Assembly: GCA_050943475.1 (NCBI GenBank)
Contig: JBMNPF010000001.1
Span: forward strand, 124,001 to 188,000
Direction of reading: 5' to 3'
DNA: 64,000 nt
DNA from: Metaruminococcus_A sp050943475
Lineage (GTDB): Bacteria > Bacillota > Clostridia > Oscillospirales > Ruminococcaceae
This document shows positions 1 through 8,870 of this stretch, one piece after another. Both the position numbers and the translations under genes were made by a program. The notes under the pieces were generated by a model. That model had not been told where the DNA came from. It did not search any database and worked only from the letters and a program-made list of their open reading frames with translations. The stretch's first letter is position 1. Each line of letters opens with the position of its first letter.

Positions 1-54
1 CGCTGCGGCCGCGCCAATGCCGCGGGAAGCTCCGGTGATTAATACGGTGCGCAT
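1..54 (-). CDS. SDR-family oxidoreductase, N-terminal fragment
   Basis: Only the first 18 codons lie inside the window; the gene continues past position 1. The minus strand translates to MRTVLITGASRGIGAAAA, the glycine-rich TGxxxGIG NAD(P)-binding motif with which classical short-chain dehydrogenases begin. An AAAGGGGA ribosome site lies a few bases before the ATG. FabG-like 3-oxoacyl-ACP reductases share this start, but the substrate cannot be judged from 18 residues. It follows the ABC exporter genes on the same strand after a 16-bp gap, so it may be the third gene of that operon. Confidence 0.75.
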   Translation of the reverse strand, partial: MRTVLITGASRGIGAAAA

Positions 55-70
55 AGCTGTCCCCTTTCGA

Positions 71-1384
71 TTATTCCACAGGCTGCGCCTTGCGTTTTTT
101 CTTCTGCCCGAAGTTGAGCCGGATGGTGAAGATGCGGTCTCCGGAGAACAGCTTGATGGCCAGGGTCATGACCACCGCCAGGAAGATGATTTGATAAAGC
201 AGCCCGCCGAAGTAGAGGGTGTAGTTGTCAAAAATCATGTTGTTGGAGGCAATAAAGGTGTGGGTAAACGGAATGATGTACATGAAAATACGCAGCGGCA
301 TTGCCACCGTGTTGATGTCAAAGAACATGGTCATCAGGTATGGAATGAGCAGGGCGAACATCAACGGGGTAATGGCGGTCTGTGCGCTTTTGACGTCGCT
401 TGCCAGCGCGCCGAGGATCATGCTCACCGCAAGTGCGATTAGAATGGTGAGAAAAAGCTGCAGCCCGACAAGCAGATAATCCACCGGGCTCAGGGTAATG
501 CCCAGGCTGGTGAGCGAATCCCCCAGCGAGTTGGACAATCCTTCGGCGGCGGGGCCCATCAGGCCGTTCATGTAGCTGGAGAAGCCCACCATGTAGACGG
601 CGGCCATCAACAGGGAAACAATGCCGGCGCCGCACATCTTGGCCGAGAGGACCGAAAGGCGGGAAACCGGGGTGCAGAGCAGTGTTTCCAGAGTTTTGTC
701 GCCCTTTTCGGTGGCGATGGCGGAGGACACCATCTGGGATGCAAATATAACCAGAATAAAGACCACCAGCGGCACGAACATGCTCTGCTGCATGGCAAAG
801 CCCGAAAGCGCCGAGGCGCTGACATGGCTGTAATTTTCGCCGACAAAGGTGATGTCGTTGGAGACAACCGGCGTTTTCAGGAAAGACGGGTCCGCTTTTG
901 CGCCGTCAGCGAGGTTTTGGGCAATCAGGGTGTTGGAGACCGCCTCATTGATGAGCTCAATGACGGCCGAGCTGCTGCCGGACGAAAACATTTTGCTCAT
1001 CCCCATGGAACGAAAGGTGGAGTAGACGCCGATGGTAGCCGGCTTTCCGGACTGAATGGAGGATGCAAAGCCCTCTGGGATGACGAGGAGGTCGTAATCC
1101 CCCTGCGGTTTGAAGGCGAGTTCGCCCTCTGCCCCGGTGTTGGGCGTTTCGTTTACCACGGTGAATCCTGCCTGTTCCAGCGCAGCTATGCTGCTTTTCG
1201 AGAGGTCGGAATTGTCCATATCCACAAGGTGGACGGTGCCCGCATCCTTACTGCTGTCGGCGGAAATGCCGCTCATAACCTGCCCGAGGATGAAGAAGAC
1301 CGCAAGGCCGACGCACATGCCAATAATGGTGGTCAGGCTGAGCATTTCACGGAGTTCTTTTTTAAGAAGGGTAACAAATTTCAT
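71..1384 (-). CDS. ABC-2 type transporter permease (NatB-like)
   Basis: A 437-residue membrane permease that should form an exporter with the ATPase encoded just upstream. It has one N-terminal transmembrane helix (about residues 17-39), a long extracytoplasmic loop (about 40-200), and five or six helices in the C-terminal half. This is the usual layout of the ABC-2 family that includes NatB and the YhaP/CcmB-like exporters. The C-terminus is basic (QKKKRKAQ). Its ATG overlaps the stop of the ATPase gene by four bases (ATGA), a sign of translational coupling. Sodium export is the best-known role of NatAB, but the substrate is not shown by the sequence. Confidence 0.85.
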   Translation of the reverse strand: MKFVTLLKKELREMLSLTTIIGMCVGLAVFFILGQVMSGISADSSKDAGTVHLVDMDNSDLSKSSIAALEQAGFTVVNETPNTGAEGELAFKPQGDYDLLVIPEGFASSIQSGKPATIGVYSTFRSMGMSKMFSSGSSSAVIELINEAVSNTLIAQNLADGAKADPSFLKTPVVSNDITFVGENYSHVSASALSGFAMQQSMFVPLVVFILVIFASQMVSSAIATEKGDKTLETLLCTPVSRLSVLSAKMCGAGIVSLLMAAVYMVGFSSYMNGLMGPAAEGLSNSLGDSLTSLGITLSPVDYLLVGLQLFLTILIALAVSMILGALASDVKSAQTAITPLMFALLIPYLMTMFFDINTVAMPLRIFMYIIPFTHTFIASNNMIFDNYTLYFGGLLYQIIFLAVVMTLAIKLFSGDRIFTIRLNFGQKKKRKAQPVE

Positions 1385-2109
1385 TCGCCCTGCACCGCCC
1401 TTTCAAAGACTTCTTCGAGATTGTTTGCATGATAGCGCGCTTTCAGCTCGTCCGGCCTGCCGGTGACGAGCAGCCGCCCTTTGTTGATGATACCCACCCG
1501 GTCCGAGACAAACTCAATTTCCAGCATGTTGTGGCTGGAGATGAGGAAGCTCATCCCTTCATCGGCAAGGGAGCGGATCATCCGGCGGATTTCCAGCGCG
1601 TTGATGATATCCAGCCCGGAGGTGGGTTCATCCAGCATGGCGAGCGCAGGGCGGGTCATCACGGCGCGGGCCAGCAGCAGCTTGCGGATCATACCGCGGG
1701 AATAGCTGGCAATTTTATCTCCCAGGCGGTCGCCGAGCTTTGCAATATCCACCGCACGGTCCACATACTCCTTTTGTTTTGCGGCGTTGGAATCAAACAG
1801 GGCGGCCATGAATTTGAGATAGCCGAGCCCGGTCATATTCTTGTAGGCGCCTGCTTCATCCGGCAGGTAGGTAATACGCTCCCGCACCTTTGCAGGCTCC
1901 CGGACAATGCTGTATCCGTCAACAACGGCGTCGCCGCCGGTTGGTGTGAGCAGGGTTGCAATCATGCGGATGGTGGTGGTTTTTCCGGCACCGTTCGGCC
2001 CAATTAATGCGAATACTTCGCCTTTTCCGACCTCGAAGCTGACGTTTTTGGCGCCCTGAACCTTTGCGTATTTTTTGCTTAACGCTTTTACTTCCAGCGT
2101 GACTTCCAT
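1381..2109 (-). CDS. ABC transporter ATP-binding protein (NatA-like)
   Basis: A 242-residue cytoplasmic ATPase that drives the permease encoded next to it. Walker A is GPNGAGKTT (about residues 38-46), the signature region reads YSRGMIRKL instead of the textbook LSGGQ, and Walker B plus catalytic Glu is LAMLDEP. The switch His lies in ISSHNM. This signature variant is common in NatA/CcmA-type exporters. A GGAGG site lies about 12 bases before the ATG, rather far but the best candidate. This is the first gene of the ABC operon. Confidence 0.88.
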   Translation of the reverse strand: MEVTLEVKALSKKYAKVQGAKNVSFEVGKGEVFALIGPNGAGKTTTIRMIATLLTPTGGDAVVDGYSIVREPAKVRERITYLPDEAGAYKNMTGLGYLKFMAALFDSNAAKQKEYVDRAVDIAKLGDRLGDKIASYSRGMIRKLLLARAVMTRPALAMLDEPTSGLDIINALEIRRMIRSLADEGMSFLISSHNMLEIEFVSDRVGIINKGRLLVTGRPDELKARYHANNLEEVFERAVQGE

Positions 2110-2487
2110 AAGCGGAATCCGCCTCCTTTCATATCGGCTTCTATTCTACCACGCATTGGAGGGAAGATAAAGTAAAATATAGCGCCTTAATTAAATTTTA
2201 AGAGAATTTTGGCCATTGTTGCATATATAGCCCCCGTCTGCAAATCAGGCGGGGGCTATATATTCCTGGAATATGAAAACAATAAAACGGTGAAAGCAAC
2301 GCAGGTTTGCATACCGAAAGGGCCAGCAGCAGGCGATGCTGAACAAGGCGCTGGTGTTCGGCGTACCGGGCTTTTATGTAGCCTTAGAGTACGTAAAGAA
2401 GGTTCGTGCAAGCCAAATGTCTAGGGTTGTTTTTGACGTTTGCTGTTGATTTAAAAGCACAGGATTTGAGACGGCCCTGCACAATGC
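2110..2487. other. Intergenic region with long inverted repeat and possible gene remnant
   Basis: The stretch holds a perfect 14-bp inverted repeat (2223-2236 with 2250-2263), without a clear T-run on either side. On the plus strand, 2311-2451 reads without a stop as a protein-like segment (for example GQQQAMLNKALVFGVPGFY) but has no start codon with a ribosome site, so it looks like the decayed tail of a gene. Its family was not recognised. Confidence 0.35.
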
Positions 2488-3507
2488 TCATACCGTTTGT
2501 TTAAAAAAGAGCTGTTTTCCTTTTGCGGCGACAAAATTATAACTCCCCTCCAATACAAGCGCAGATAGGTAGGATAGTAGAAATACGGCGGGCACGGTTA
2601 AAACAATAAATAACAGCCGGTCATAAAAGGAAGAGACAAACGGAACTAGAATAAAGCCGTAAATGGTGCGGTCGTAGATCCATGAAATTAAAAACATGGA
2701 ATAAGAAACTCTTGAAACACTGGAGACAAAACGGCACAAAAAGTGAACGCGCGGTGCTTTCACCTGGTACAGCAGCAGAAAAAGCATTACGGTGATCAGC
2801 AAATAGAGAAAATCTCCATATTCAACGGCTGCGCTGCCCAGCTTTTGACCGTAGCGGGTCAGGAACAGTAAAACGGCGCCCAATACGGAAACGATGAAAA
2901 TTCCCGCAATTAATACCCCTTTGCGCAGGCAGGGTTTGTAAATGGAAATATAGGCGCCTAAAAGATAGTAGGTGATGGGATAAAAATCTTTCCAATAGTT
3001 TGAAACCTGCAGCCCAATTCGGCCGAAAAACACCGGAAGTGAAAACACAAGGATAAGGCTCAACAGCAATATATGAAACTGTTTTTTGCTTTTTAACGCA
3101 TGGATCATCATATTCAAAAACGGGGCCAGCACGAACAAACCAATGTAGACCTTAAGATACCAAGAATAGGTATTAGCAGAAAAATTGGTAAAGGAAAACA
3201 GCCAGTCTACGGCGGATAGCTGCTCATGATAGACAAAAATCCGGTACAGGTTGCACATGGTCCCAATGACCAGAAACAGCACCAACAAACGGATGATTTT
3301 AGAGTAGTAGCTTCGCACAGGCGTTTTGTTTTTCATGAGATAACCACTGAGCATAAAAAACAATGGGACGCAGGAGGTGATAATTTCCCGGAAAGCGGTG
3401 GCAATAAAATAACGTTCTCCATGAATTGGTGCATTGATATACCCAACTCTGGCAAAAAAATGGGCGGATAAAACAAAAAGAATTACCAGAAAACGGATGA
3501 GATCCAA
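2488..3507 (-). CDS. Acyltransferase 3 family membrane protein
   Basis: An integral membrane O-acyltransferase of the AT3 (OafA/WecH-like) type with about ten hydrophobic helices. The N-terminus carries the family's DLIRF...SAHFF pattern with the conserved His in the first helix, and CVPLFFMLSGYLM is the second family hallmark. Members add acetyl or similar groups to surface sugars, which fits its place as the last gene of the polysaccharide operon. The start is doubtful. The first usable codon is a TTG at 3507, yet the frame stays open upstream to about 3651 and the preceding residues (GGRYFG) look like family sequence, with no ATG, GTG or TTG there. A run of seven C (3632-3638) lies in that upstream stretch, so a frameshift or unusual start is possible. 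Confidence 0.75.
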   Translation of the reverse strand: MDLIRFLVILFVLSAHFFARVGYINAPIHGERYFIATAFREIITSCVPLFFMLSGYLMKNKTPVRSYYSKIIRLLVLFLVIGTMCNLYRIFVYHEQLSAVDWLFSFTNFSANTYSWYLKVYIGLFVLAPFLNMMIHALKSKKQFHILLLSLILVFSLPVFFGRIGLQVSNYWKDFYPITYYLLGAYISIYKPCLRKGVLIAGIFIVSVLGAVLLFLTRYGQKLGSAAVEYGDFLYLLITVMLFLLLYQVKAPRVHFLCRFVSSVSRVSYSMFLISWIYDRTIYGFILVPFVSSFYDRLLFIVLTVPAVFLLSYLSALVLEGSYNFVAAKGKQLFFKQTV

Positions 3508-3693
3508 GCCAAAATAGCGGCCGCCTGCTGTTCCTTGTCCGGCTGCTTCTTGACCAGAGCTGTGGGTAAAAACAAAACGTTTGATTTTGTCACCGCATTT
3601 GTGAATACTGCCTAAAGAGGAAGAGTCAGTACCCCCCCTCCCGTTAAATTTTTAACGATTTGTGCAGGTTGACGAAAACCCATATTCTCTCCC

Positions 3694-5136
3694 CTATTTC
3701 GCGCGACCTTTTTTCAGTTTTAATGCCGCTTTTTTGGCAATAGAAAAAACAAACGGATCCCGAAGCAACAAAAGCAGCCCAATATAGACCACAACTCCAA
3801 CGGTAATTTCAATGAAGGTAGCCCAAATTGTAGAGGGCAGCAATATGGAAACGCCCCAAATAGCAGCCAACATAACACCGCCGCAAATAAAGTTTTTTAC
3901 CGAATAACGGAACACAGACAGGCTAATCTCCCTTCGGACGAACCAAAGCTGCAAAGCAGTTACCCCGCCTTCTGCCAAAAGGGTGGCAAAGGAAGCCCCT
4001 TTTGCACCGAGAGAAGGGATGAGCAAAAAGTTAAAGCACACATTAATACAGGCGCCCACCACCACAGACGCTGTATAATATTTGACCTTTTTAGTAGGAA
4101 TTAAGTATTGCTTGCTGATAAGCGAACTCAGGCCAATTAATACAACAATGGGGCTAATCCAGTTCATCAGCACAGATACTTCATCCCAGCCTTCGCCAAA
4201 AAACCAGGGGACAAAATCGTTTGAAATGCCGATAATTCCAAACATAATGGGGATGGCCAGAAAAAATGTAAACCGGAAAGAATTTGCCAGGTACGATTGG
4301 ATTTTTTCTTTGTTTTTTTCTTCATAGGTATTGGCTATTCTAGACAGCATGACTCCCCCCAGCGAGGTGACAATTGCCAGGGTGAGCTTGCTCATTTTTT
4401 CCGCTTGGGAATAATAACCTACCTGTGAATTTGTAGAAAGAAGGCCGAGCATGGTTTTATCAAGCTGGGTATAGACCGAAATGGCGATTTGTGGGACGAA
4501 CATACCTAAGGCCGGCCACAGGTGGCGAAGCATTTCAGAAAAGCTGAACCCGCCTTTTACAAGGAGCTTGGGCAATCCAATCCAGAGAGATAAATTGCCC
4601 AGAAAAACGGTCGCCGCATAGCACCAGATATAAATGTCCAACTGTTCTTTGGTTTTAACGAACAGGAAGATCAGCGCAACGCCGGAAAGCTTAATAATAA
4701 AGTTGCGGATGGCAACCATCTTAAAGTTTTCCAGCCCCTGGAAGAACCAGCTGATGTCAAAAACAGCGGCGACAATTTCCACAAGAAAAATGAGATAGTA
4801 TTCCTGGTATGGTGAATGGGCGGCAATCCCAAAATAGTAGACCAAAAGACTGAGCGAGACGGTAATCAGACGCAACAACACCAACTCCCAGAAAACGCGG
4901 CTGCGTTTCTGGGGGTTGTTTTGGCAATAGGCAATTTCACGCTGCCCATACATATTTAAGCCAATACATCCAAACAGGATAAAATAGTTTACAACCGATT
5001 GGGTGTAATTGAAGATTCCCACATTATCCGACCCCAATACACGGGAAACATACGGGGTTGTAATGAGTGGAATAAGAATCAGCAAAATTTGATAGCTGAC
5101 ATTGTAAATATAATTTTTTACGATTGATTTAGGCAT
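3694..5136 (-). CDS. Polysaccharide flippase, Wzx-like (MATE/MOP superfamily)
   Basis: A 480-residue membrane protein with 12-14 predicted helices, starting MPKSIVKNYIYNVSYQ, the usual opening of Wzx/RfbX O-unit flippases (Polysacc_synt family). It should move the lipid-linked repeat unit across the membrane. The C-terminus is basic (KLKKGRAK). Its start overlaps the end of the polymerase gene by eight bases, so the two are likely co-translated. Its base composition is more AT-rich than the phosphonate genes upstream, as is common for wzx and wzy. Confidence 0.88.
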   Translation of the reverse strand: MPKSIVKNYIYNVSYQILLILIPLITTPYVSRVLGSDNVGIFNYTQSVVNYFILFGCIGLNMYGQREIAYCQNNPQKRSRVFWELVLLRLITVSLSLLVYYFGIAAHSPYQEYYLIFLVEIVAAVFDISWFFQGLENFKMVAIRNFIIKLSGVALIFLFVKTKEQLDIYIWCYAATVFLGNLSLWIGLPKLLVKGGFSFSEMLRHLWPALGMFVPQIAISVYTQLDKTMLGLLSTNSQVGYYSQAEKMSKLTLAIVTSLGGVMLSRIANTYEEKNKEKIQSYLANSFRFTFFLAIPIMFGIIGISNDFVPWFFGEGWDEVSVLMNWISPIVVLIGLSSLISKQYLIPTKKVKYYTASVVVGACINVCFNFLLIPSLGAKGASFATLLAEGGVTALQLWFVRREISLSVFRYSVKNFICGGVMLAAIWGVSILLPSTIWATFIEITVGVVVYIGLLLLLRDPFVFSIAKKAALKLKKGRAK

Positions 5137-6427
5137 TTAGAGACCTCTTGCCGCTAAATTTATCCAGCCAGATTCGAATTGGCGAATGGTTCTTCTCCCT
5201 TTCGCTTTTGTCAATAATATTTTTAATATAGTAACCGAATAAAACGATGGTAAAAAGAAATTGCGGTGCACCATAGACTTCAACAATGAACATAATGAAA
5301 AAGCTGAAAAGAAACCCTGTAATCAATATAGCAAGGGGATGATTTTTTTTCTGAAACACGCCAATACCGCCAAGTACGAAAAATACAATATAGAGCAGTA
5401 AAAAAAGCACTCCGGCCTGCAAAATAAGGTTCAAATAGGTATCGTGAGCGTGCCACATCAGCCCACGTTTCCAAGCTATCCATCCGCCCTTGTCATAAGC
5501 GCCTAAGCCAAACAGCCAACACTGGGAAATTTTTTGAAATGCCAAATCCCAAATTTCTGTACGACCGGTAAAGGTAATATCCTTATGAAGGATATCTTCG
5601 ATGAGAAAGGCAAAAGAGTCCTGAAGGCGAAACACAACAATTGACAAGAATAATACAATTGCTAAAATAGATGTGGATAAAATATTAACAAATTTTGTAA
5701 TTTTGTCTCTGAACTTTTTGAAAATTTGAAAGAATAAAAACCAGACCAATATTATAATCATGCCCATAATAGCGGTAGCTGGCCAAACCTTTAAGAAAGT
5801 TGCAATAACCAAAAGACAGAGCAGGACAGATGAGGCATTATATCGATGATAATAATAGTAAGAGCGAAACAAGAAAATAAAGGCGGCAGGAAATAAAATT
5901 GGCGCAAGCTGGTTGTCTATTCCAAGGAAGTTACCTGGATAACCGTAATAATCGTGCAAATAAAGCCCATTCGGAAAAAAGAACAGGAAGATAATATTTA
6001 AAATTGTCCAAGCTGCAAAAATCAAAAACAGTACATCAAGCAGGGAATTGAAATTTTTTCTGCACAGCAAATCAACCAACATGGTAAATGCAATGATTGA
6101 GACGCCAGAAGCCAATGCATTCCAAATCAATTTACTGGTAAATAAAGTTACGACAATAAAATAACACTCCATAATAGATACAACCCAAATTGGAGCCGTT
6201 ATTTTTTTTGCGGATAAATACATGATTAAAATAATGGATGCAGAGACAAACTTCCAGCATAAAGAGACAATGTCGACAATTTTCTCTGCCATACCGGACA
6301 AATTTTCAAATACTTGCGGGATCATAAAAGGAAGGATTAACAGTACAAGAAATAGTATCCGGCTTGAAATGGGATTTGTTAAATGCAGTTCGATCCAATC
6401 GAGGCTGTTCAATATTTTTTTAGTCAT
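5129..6427 (-). CDS. O-antigen/polysaccharide polymerase, Wzy-like
   Basis: A 432-residue membrane protein with about ten helices and a larger extracytoplasmic loop in the C-terminal half. The loop region contains DKGGWIAWKRGLMWHAHDTYLNLILQ-type sequence (HAHDTYLN is seen), resembling the HN.Y..ll motif of O-antigen ligase/polymerase (Wzy_C) proteins. It should polymerise repeat units flipped by the Wzx protein encoded downstream. It is clearly AT-rich compared with its neighbours. The gap to the dehydrogenase gene upstream is 9 bases. Assignment rests on topology, the loop motif and context, as sequence conservation in this family is weak. Confidence 0.78.
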   Translation of the reverse strand: MTKKILNSLDWIELHLTNPISSRILFLVLLILPFMIPQVFENLSGMAEKIVDIVSLCWKFVSASIILIMYLSAKKITAPIWVVSIMECYFIVVTLFTSKLIWNALASGVSIIAFTMLVDLLCRKNFNSLLDVLFLIFAAWTILNIIFLFFFPNGLYLHDYYGYPGNFLGIDNQLAPILFPAAFIFLFRSYYYYHRYNASSVLLCLLVIATFLKVWPATAIMGMIIILVWFLFFQIFKKFRDKITKFVNILSTSILAIVLFLSIVVFRLQDSFAFLIEDILHKDITFTGRTEIWDLAFQKISQCWLFGLGAYDKGGWIAWKRGLMWHAHDTYLNLILQAGVLFLLLYIVFFVLGGIGVFQKKNHPLAILITGFLFSFFIMFIVEVYGAPQFLFTIVLFGYYIKNIIDKSEREKNHSPIRIWLDKFSGKRSLNA

Positions 6428-6436
6428 GACATGCTC

Positions 6437-7573
6437 CTAAAACACACTTATTAAAATCTGTTCCACGTCTTTTTGGCCCAACTCCACCGGGTTGTTGTCC
6501 ATCCGGCCGGCAGTAAAGGCGTAGCGCACGATATTTTCAATGTCGTTTTCTGAAATACCAAAGGTGCGCAGGCGCAGCTCGACTGTTCCCGCACAAACTG
6601 TGTCCATCCATTTTTGAAGGCCGCCGTAGGGGGAGAAAACGGCCTCCAGTTCATCATAATTTGCGGTTTTTGCCTTGTTGATTTCCGCCACCGCCGCGAG
6701 GGTCATTGCCGCGGCAAAGCCATGCGGCACGCCGTACAGGAAAGAGAGCGGGTAGGAAATGGAGTGGCAGGCAGTGGTGCGGGTCTGCGAAAAGGCAAGC
6801 CCGGCCAGCAGGGAGCCGCGGCAGAGCTTTTCACGCAGGCTGTAGTCCTGCGGATGGTTGAGCGCAGCCTCCAGATTTGCGGTAATCACACGCACGGCCT
6901 CCAGTGAGAGATCCTTTACAAGCGGATTGGTATGACGCGACCAGAAAGCCTCCACCGCATGGGCAACAGCGTCCAGTGCAGTGGAAAGCACCAGTTTTTT
7001 CGGCAGAGTAAGGGTCAAATCCGGTACGATTAAGGCCAGCGCCGGCTTTAAACCAGGGGCGTCAATGGAAAATTTGCTGGTTTTTCCACAATCCCAGACG
7101 GTTGCCCACTGGGTGACCTCTGAGCCGGTTCCTGCGGTGGAGGGAACCGCAATAATACTGACAAACGAGCTTTTTTGCTGGTAGGATTTGCTGCGGATTG
7201 CCTCGGTAATTTCTTCTACGGTGTACGATGTGTTTTTCTCTTTATCGTAAAAGGCACTGACCGCTTTTGCAAGGTCAATGACGCTTCCGCCGCCGATGGC
7301 GATGATCGCATCCAAGTCGGTGCTGCCAATCTGGGCAAGCGCCTCTTTTACATCGTTCTGGTCGGGATTTGCGACATCGGTTTGGAGCCAGAGGAGAGAA
7401 AAGCGCTGCTCCATCTCCCTTAAAAACCCGTGCAGCTTCCACCAGTCGGCGGCGTCTTTGCCCATGATAAGAAGAAGATGTTTGGCGTTCAGGTCAAGGA
7501 GGCGCCGCTTCATCTGTTCCAGATTTGCAAAGGCAATTTCGGCTGTGCACAGGGGTGAAAAATTGTTTCCCAT
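6437..7573 (-). CDS. Iron-type alcohol dehydrogenase, probable phosphonoacetaldehyde reductase
   Basis: A 378-residue group III (iron-dependent) alcohol dehydrogenase. The NAD(P)-binding motif IGGGSVIDLAK is at about 93-103 and a second loop, STAGTGSE, at about 145-152. The metal ligands should be D201 and H205 in TALDAVAHAVEAF plus two His in the ACHSISYP...GVPHGFAAAM region. It lies directly after PEP mutase (1-base gap) and is linked to phosphonopyruvate decarboxylase. The likely substrate is therefore phosphonoacetaldehyde, giving 2-hydroxyethylphosphonate, the reaction of PhpC/FomC-type enzymes. The family call is firm; the substrate is inferred from context. No phosphonate aminotransferase is present in the locus. 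Confidence 0.85.
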   Translation of the reverse strand: MGNNFSPLCTAEIAFANLEQMKRRLLDLNAKHLLLIMGKDAADWWKLHGFLREMEQRFSLLWLQTDVANPDQNDVKEALAQIGSTDLDAIIAIGGGSVIDLAKAVSAFYDKEKNTSYTVEEITEAIRSKSYQQKSSFVSIIAVPSTAGTGSEVTQWATVWDCGKTSKFSIDAPGLKPALALIVPDLTLTLPKKLVLSTALDAVAHAVEAFWSRHTNPLVKDLSLEAVRVITANLEAALNHPQDYSLREKLCRGSLLAGLAFSQTRTTACHSISYPLSFLYGVPHGFAAAMTLAAVAEINKAKTANYDELEAVFSPYGGLQKWMDTVCAGTVELRLRTFGISENDIENIVRYAFTAGRMDNNPVELGQKDVEQILISVF

Positions 7574-7574
7574 T

Positions 7575-8870
7575 TTATTCCTCCGGGATTAAGGTGAGAA
7601 TCTCTTTAATTGGCATACACATATCGTCTGCTTCTTTGGCGCGCTGATTTTCAAGGATGGCAAGCGCCACCTTCTGCATGGCGGGGAAGGCGCTTCTGGT
7701 GAGCTGGTTTGCATAAATGACAATGTTGACGCCCCGTGCGGCAAATTCGTCCTCGGTAACGGTGTTAAACGAGGTCGGCACCACGACGATGGGGGTGCTT
7801 GCGTCCTCCGCCCGGAATCTTTCACAGAACTCAAAAATTTCTGCCGGGTCTTTCTTGCGGGAGTGGATCATAATGCCGTCTGCACCTGCTTTTACATAGG
7901 CAAAGGCGCGCGCAAGGGCGTCCTCCATTCCCTGTTCCAGAATCAGGCTTTCAATGCGGGCGATGATCATAAAATCTTTGGTCTTTAATGCGCGCTTACC
8001 CGCGGTAATTTTTTCACAGAAGTGCTCGATGGTGTCCTGCGTCTGTTCAACCTCGGTACCGAACAGTGAATTTTTCTTCAGGCCGGTTTTATCTTCAATT
8101 ATAACGGCTGAAACGCCCATGCGTTCCAGTGTGCGGACGTTGTAGACAAAGTGCTCAATGAGTCCGCCGGTGTCGCCGTCCAAAATAATCGGCTTGGTGG
8201 TGACCTCCATAATGTCGTCAATGGTACGCAGGCGGGAGGACATGTCTACCAGTTCAATGTCCGGCTTGCCTTTCGCGGTGGAATCGCAGAGGCTGGAAAC
8301 CCACATGCCGTCAAACTGTTTTGTTTTTCCATCCTTGACAACGGTTGTTTTTTCAGCAATCAGCCCTGTGATGCCGCTGTGCGCTTCCAAAATGCTCACG
8401 AGCGGTTTCATGGCAAGCAGGCGGCGCAGGCGGCCGCGGCGGATATCCGGAATCGACAGGTGCTCGCGGGAACGCTCCTCCAGGGCCTGGTACCGTTCAT
8501 CGTTTGAGTAAGGGAACTCCACCAATTCTCCGCCGTACTCCGCGAGAACCGAGAGCACCTCTTCGCGCACCGGCTTCTGCGGGCCTGTTTTCCAGTCGTC
8601 CCCATGGACGACAATGTCCGGCTTCAGCTTGCGCAGATTTTCGGCGTAGCTCAGGCTGTGCTGCTCCACCACATGGCTGACACCCTTGACGTTTTTAAGC
8701 ATCAGGGCGCGTTCATCATACGAAAGCACCGGAAAACGCTTGTAGCTTGCAACAACCTGATCGGTCAGCACACCAACGGTAAGTTCGCCCAAAGCGGCGG
8801 CCTTTTCAATAATGTTGATATGCCCGCTGTGCAGGATGTCGGTGCTGAAGCTCATATAAACTGTTTTCAT
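7575..8870 (-). CDS. Phosphoenolpyruvate mutase with N-terminal cytidylyltransferase-like domain
   Basis: A 431-residue two-domain protein. Residues 1-140 resemble TagD-type cytidylyltransferases, with the HSGH nucleotide motif at 14-17. I do not see the second family motif (RTxGISTT), only YSNDERYQALEER, so this domain may be altered. Residues about 150-431 are PEP mutase: DGDTGG at 231-236 and the diagnostic EDKTGLKKNS at 259-268 (the EDKx5NS motif that separates the mutase from related lyases). The mutase converts PEP to phosphonopyruvate, the entry step of nearly all phosphonate biosynthesis. The gene overlaps the PntC-like gene by four bases and lies near phosphonopyruvate decarboxylase, which makes the unfavourable equilibrium workable. 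Confidence 0.93.
   Translation of the reverse strand: MKTVYMSFSTDILHSGHINIIEKAAALGELTVGVLTDQVVASYKRFPVLSYDERALMLKNVKGVSHVVEQHSLSYAENLRKLKPDIVVHGDDWKTGPQKPVREEVLSVLAEYGGELVEFPYSNDERYQALEERSREHLSIPDIRRGRLRRLLAMKPLVSILEAHSGITGLIAEKTTVVKDGKTKQFDGMWVSSLCDSTAKGKPDIELVDMSSRLRTIDDIMEVTTKPIILDGDTGGLIEHFVYNVRTLERMGVSAVIIEDKTGLKKNSLFGTEVEQTQDTIEHFCEKITAGKRALKTKDFMIIARIESLILEQGMEDALARAFAYVKAGADGIMIHSRKKDPAEIFEFCERFRAEDASTPIVVVPTSFNTVTEDEFAARGVNIVIYANQLTRSAFPAMQKVALAILENQRAKEADDMCMPIKEILTLIPEE

Noticed and set aside
2209..2424. A 71-codon plus-strand frame in the NatA-acyltransferase gap
   Set aside because: It begins within the large inverted repeat and has no ribosome site; a different frame of the same DNA reads more like a decayed protein.
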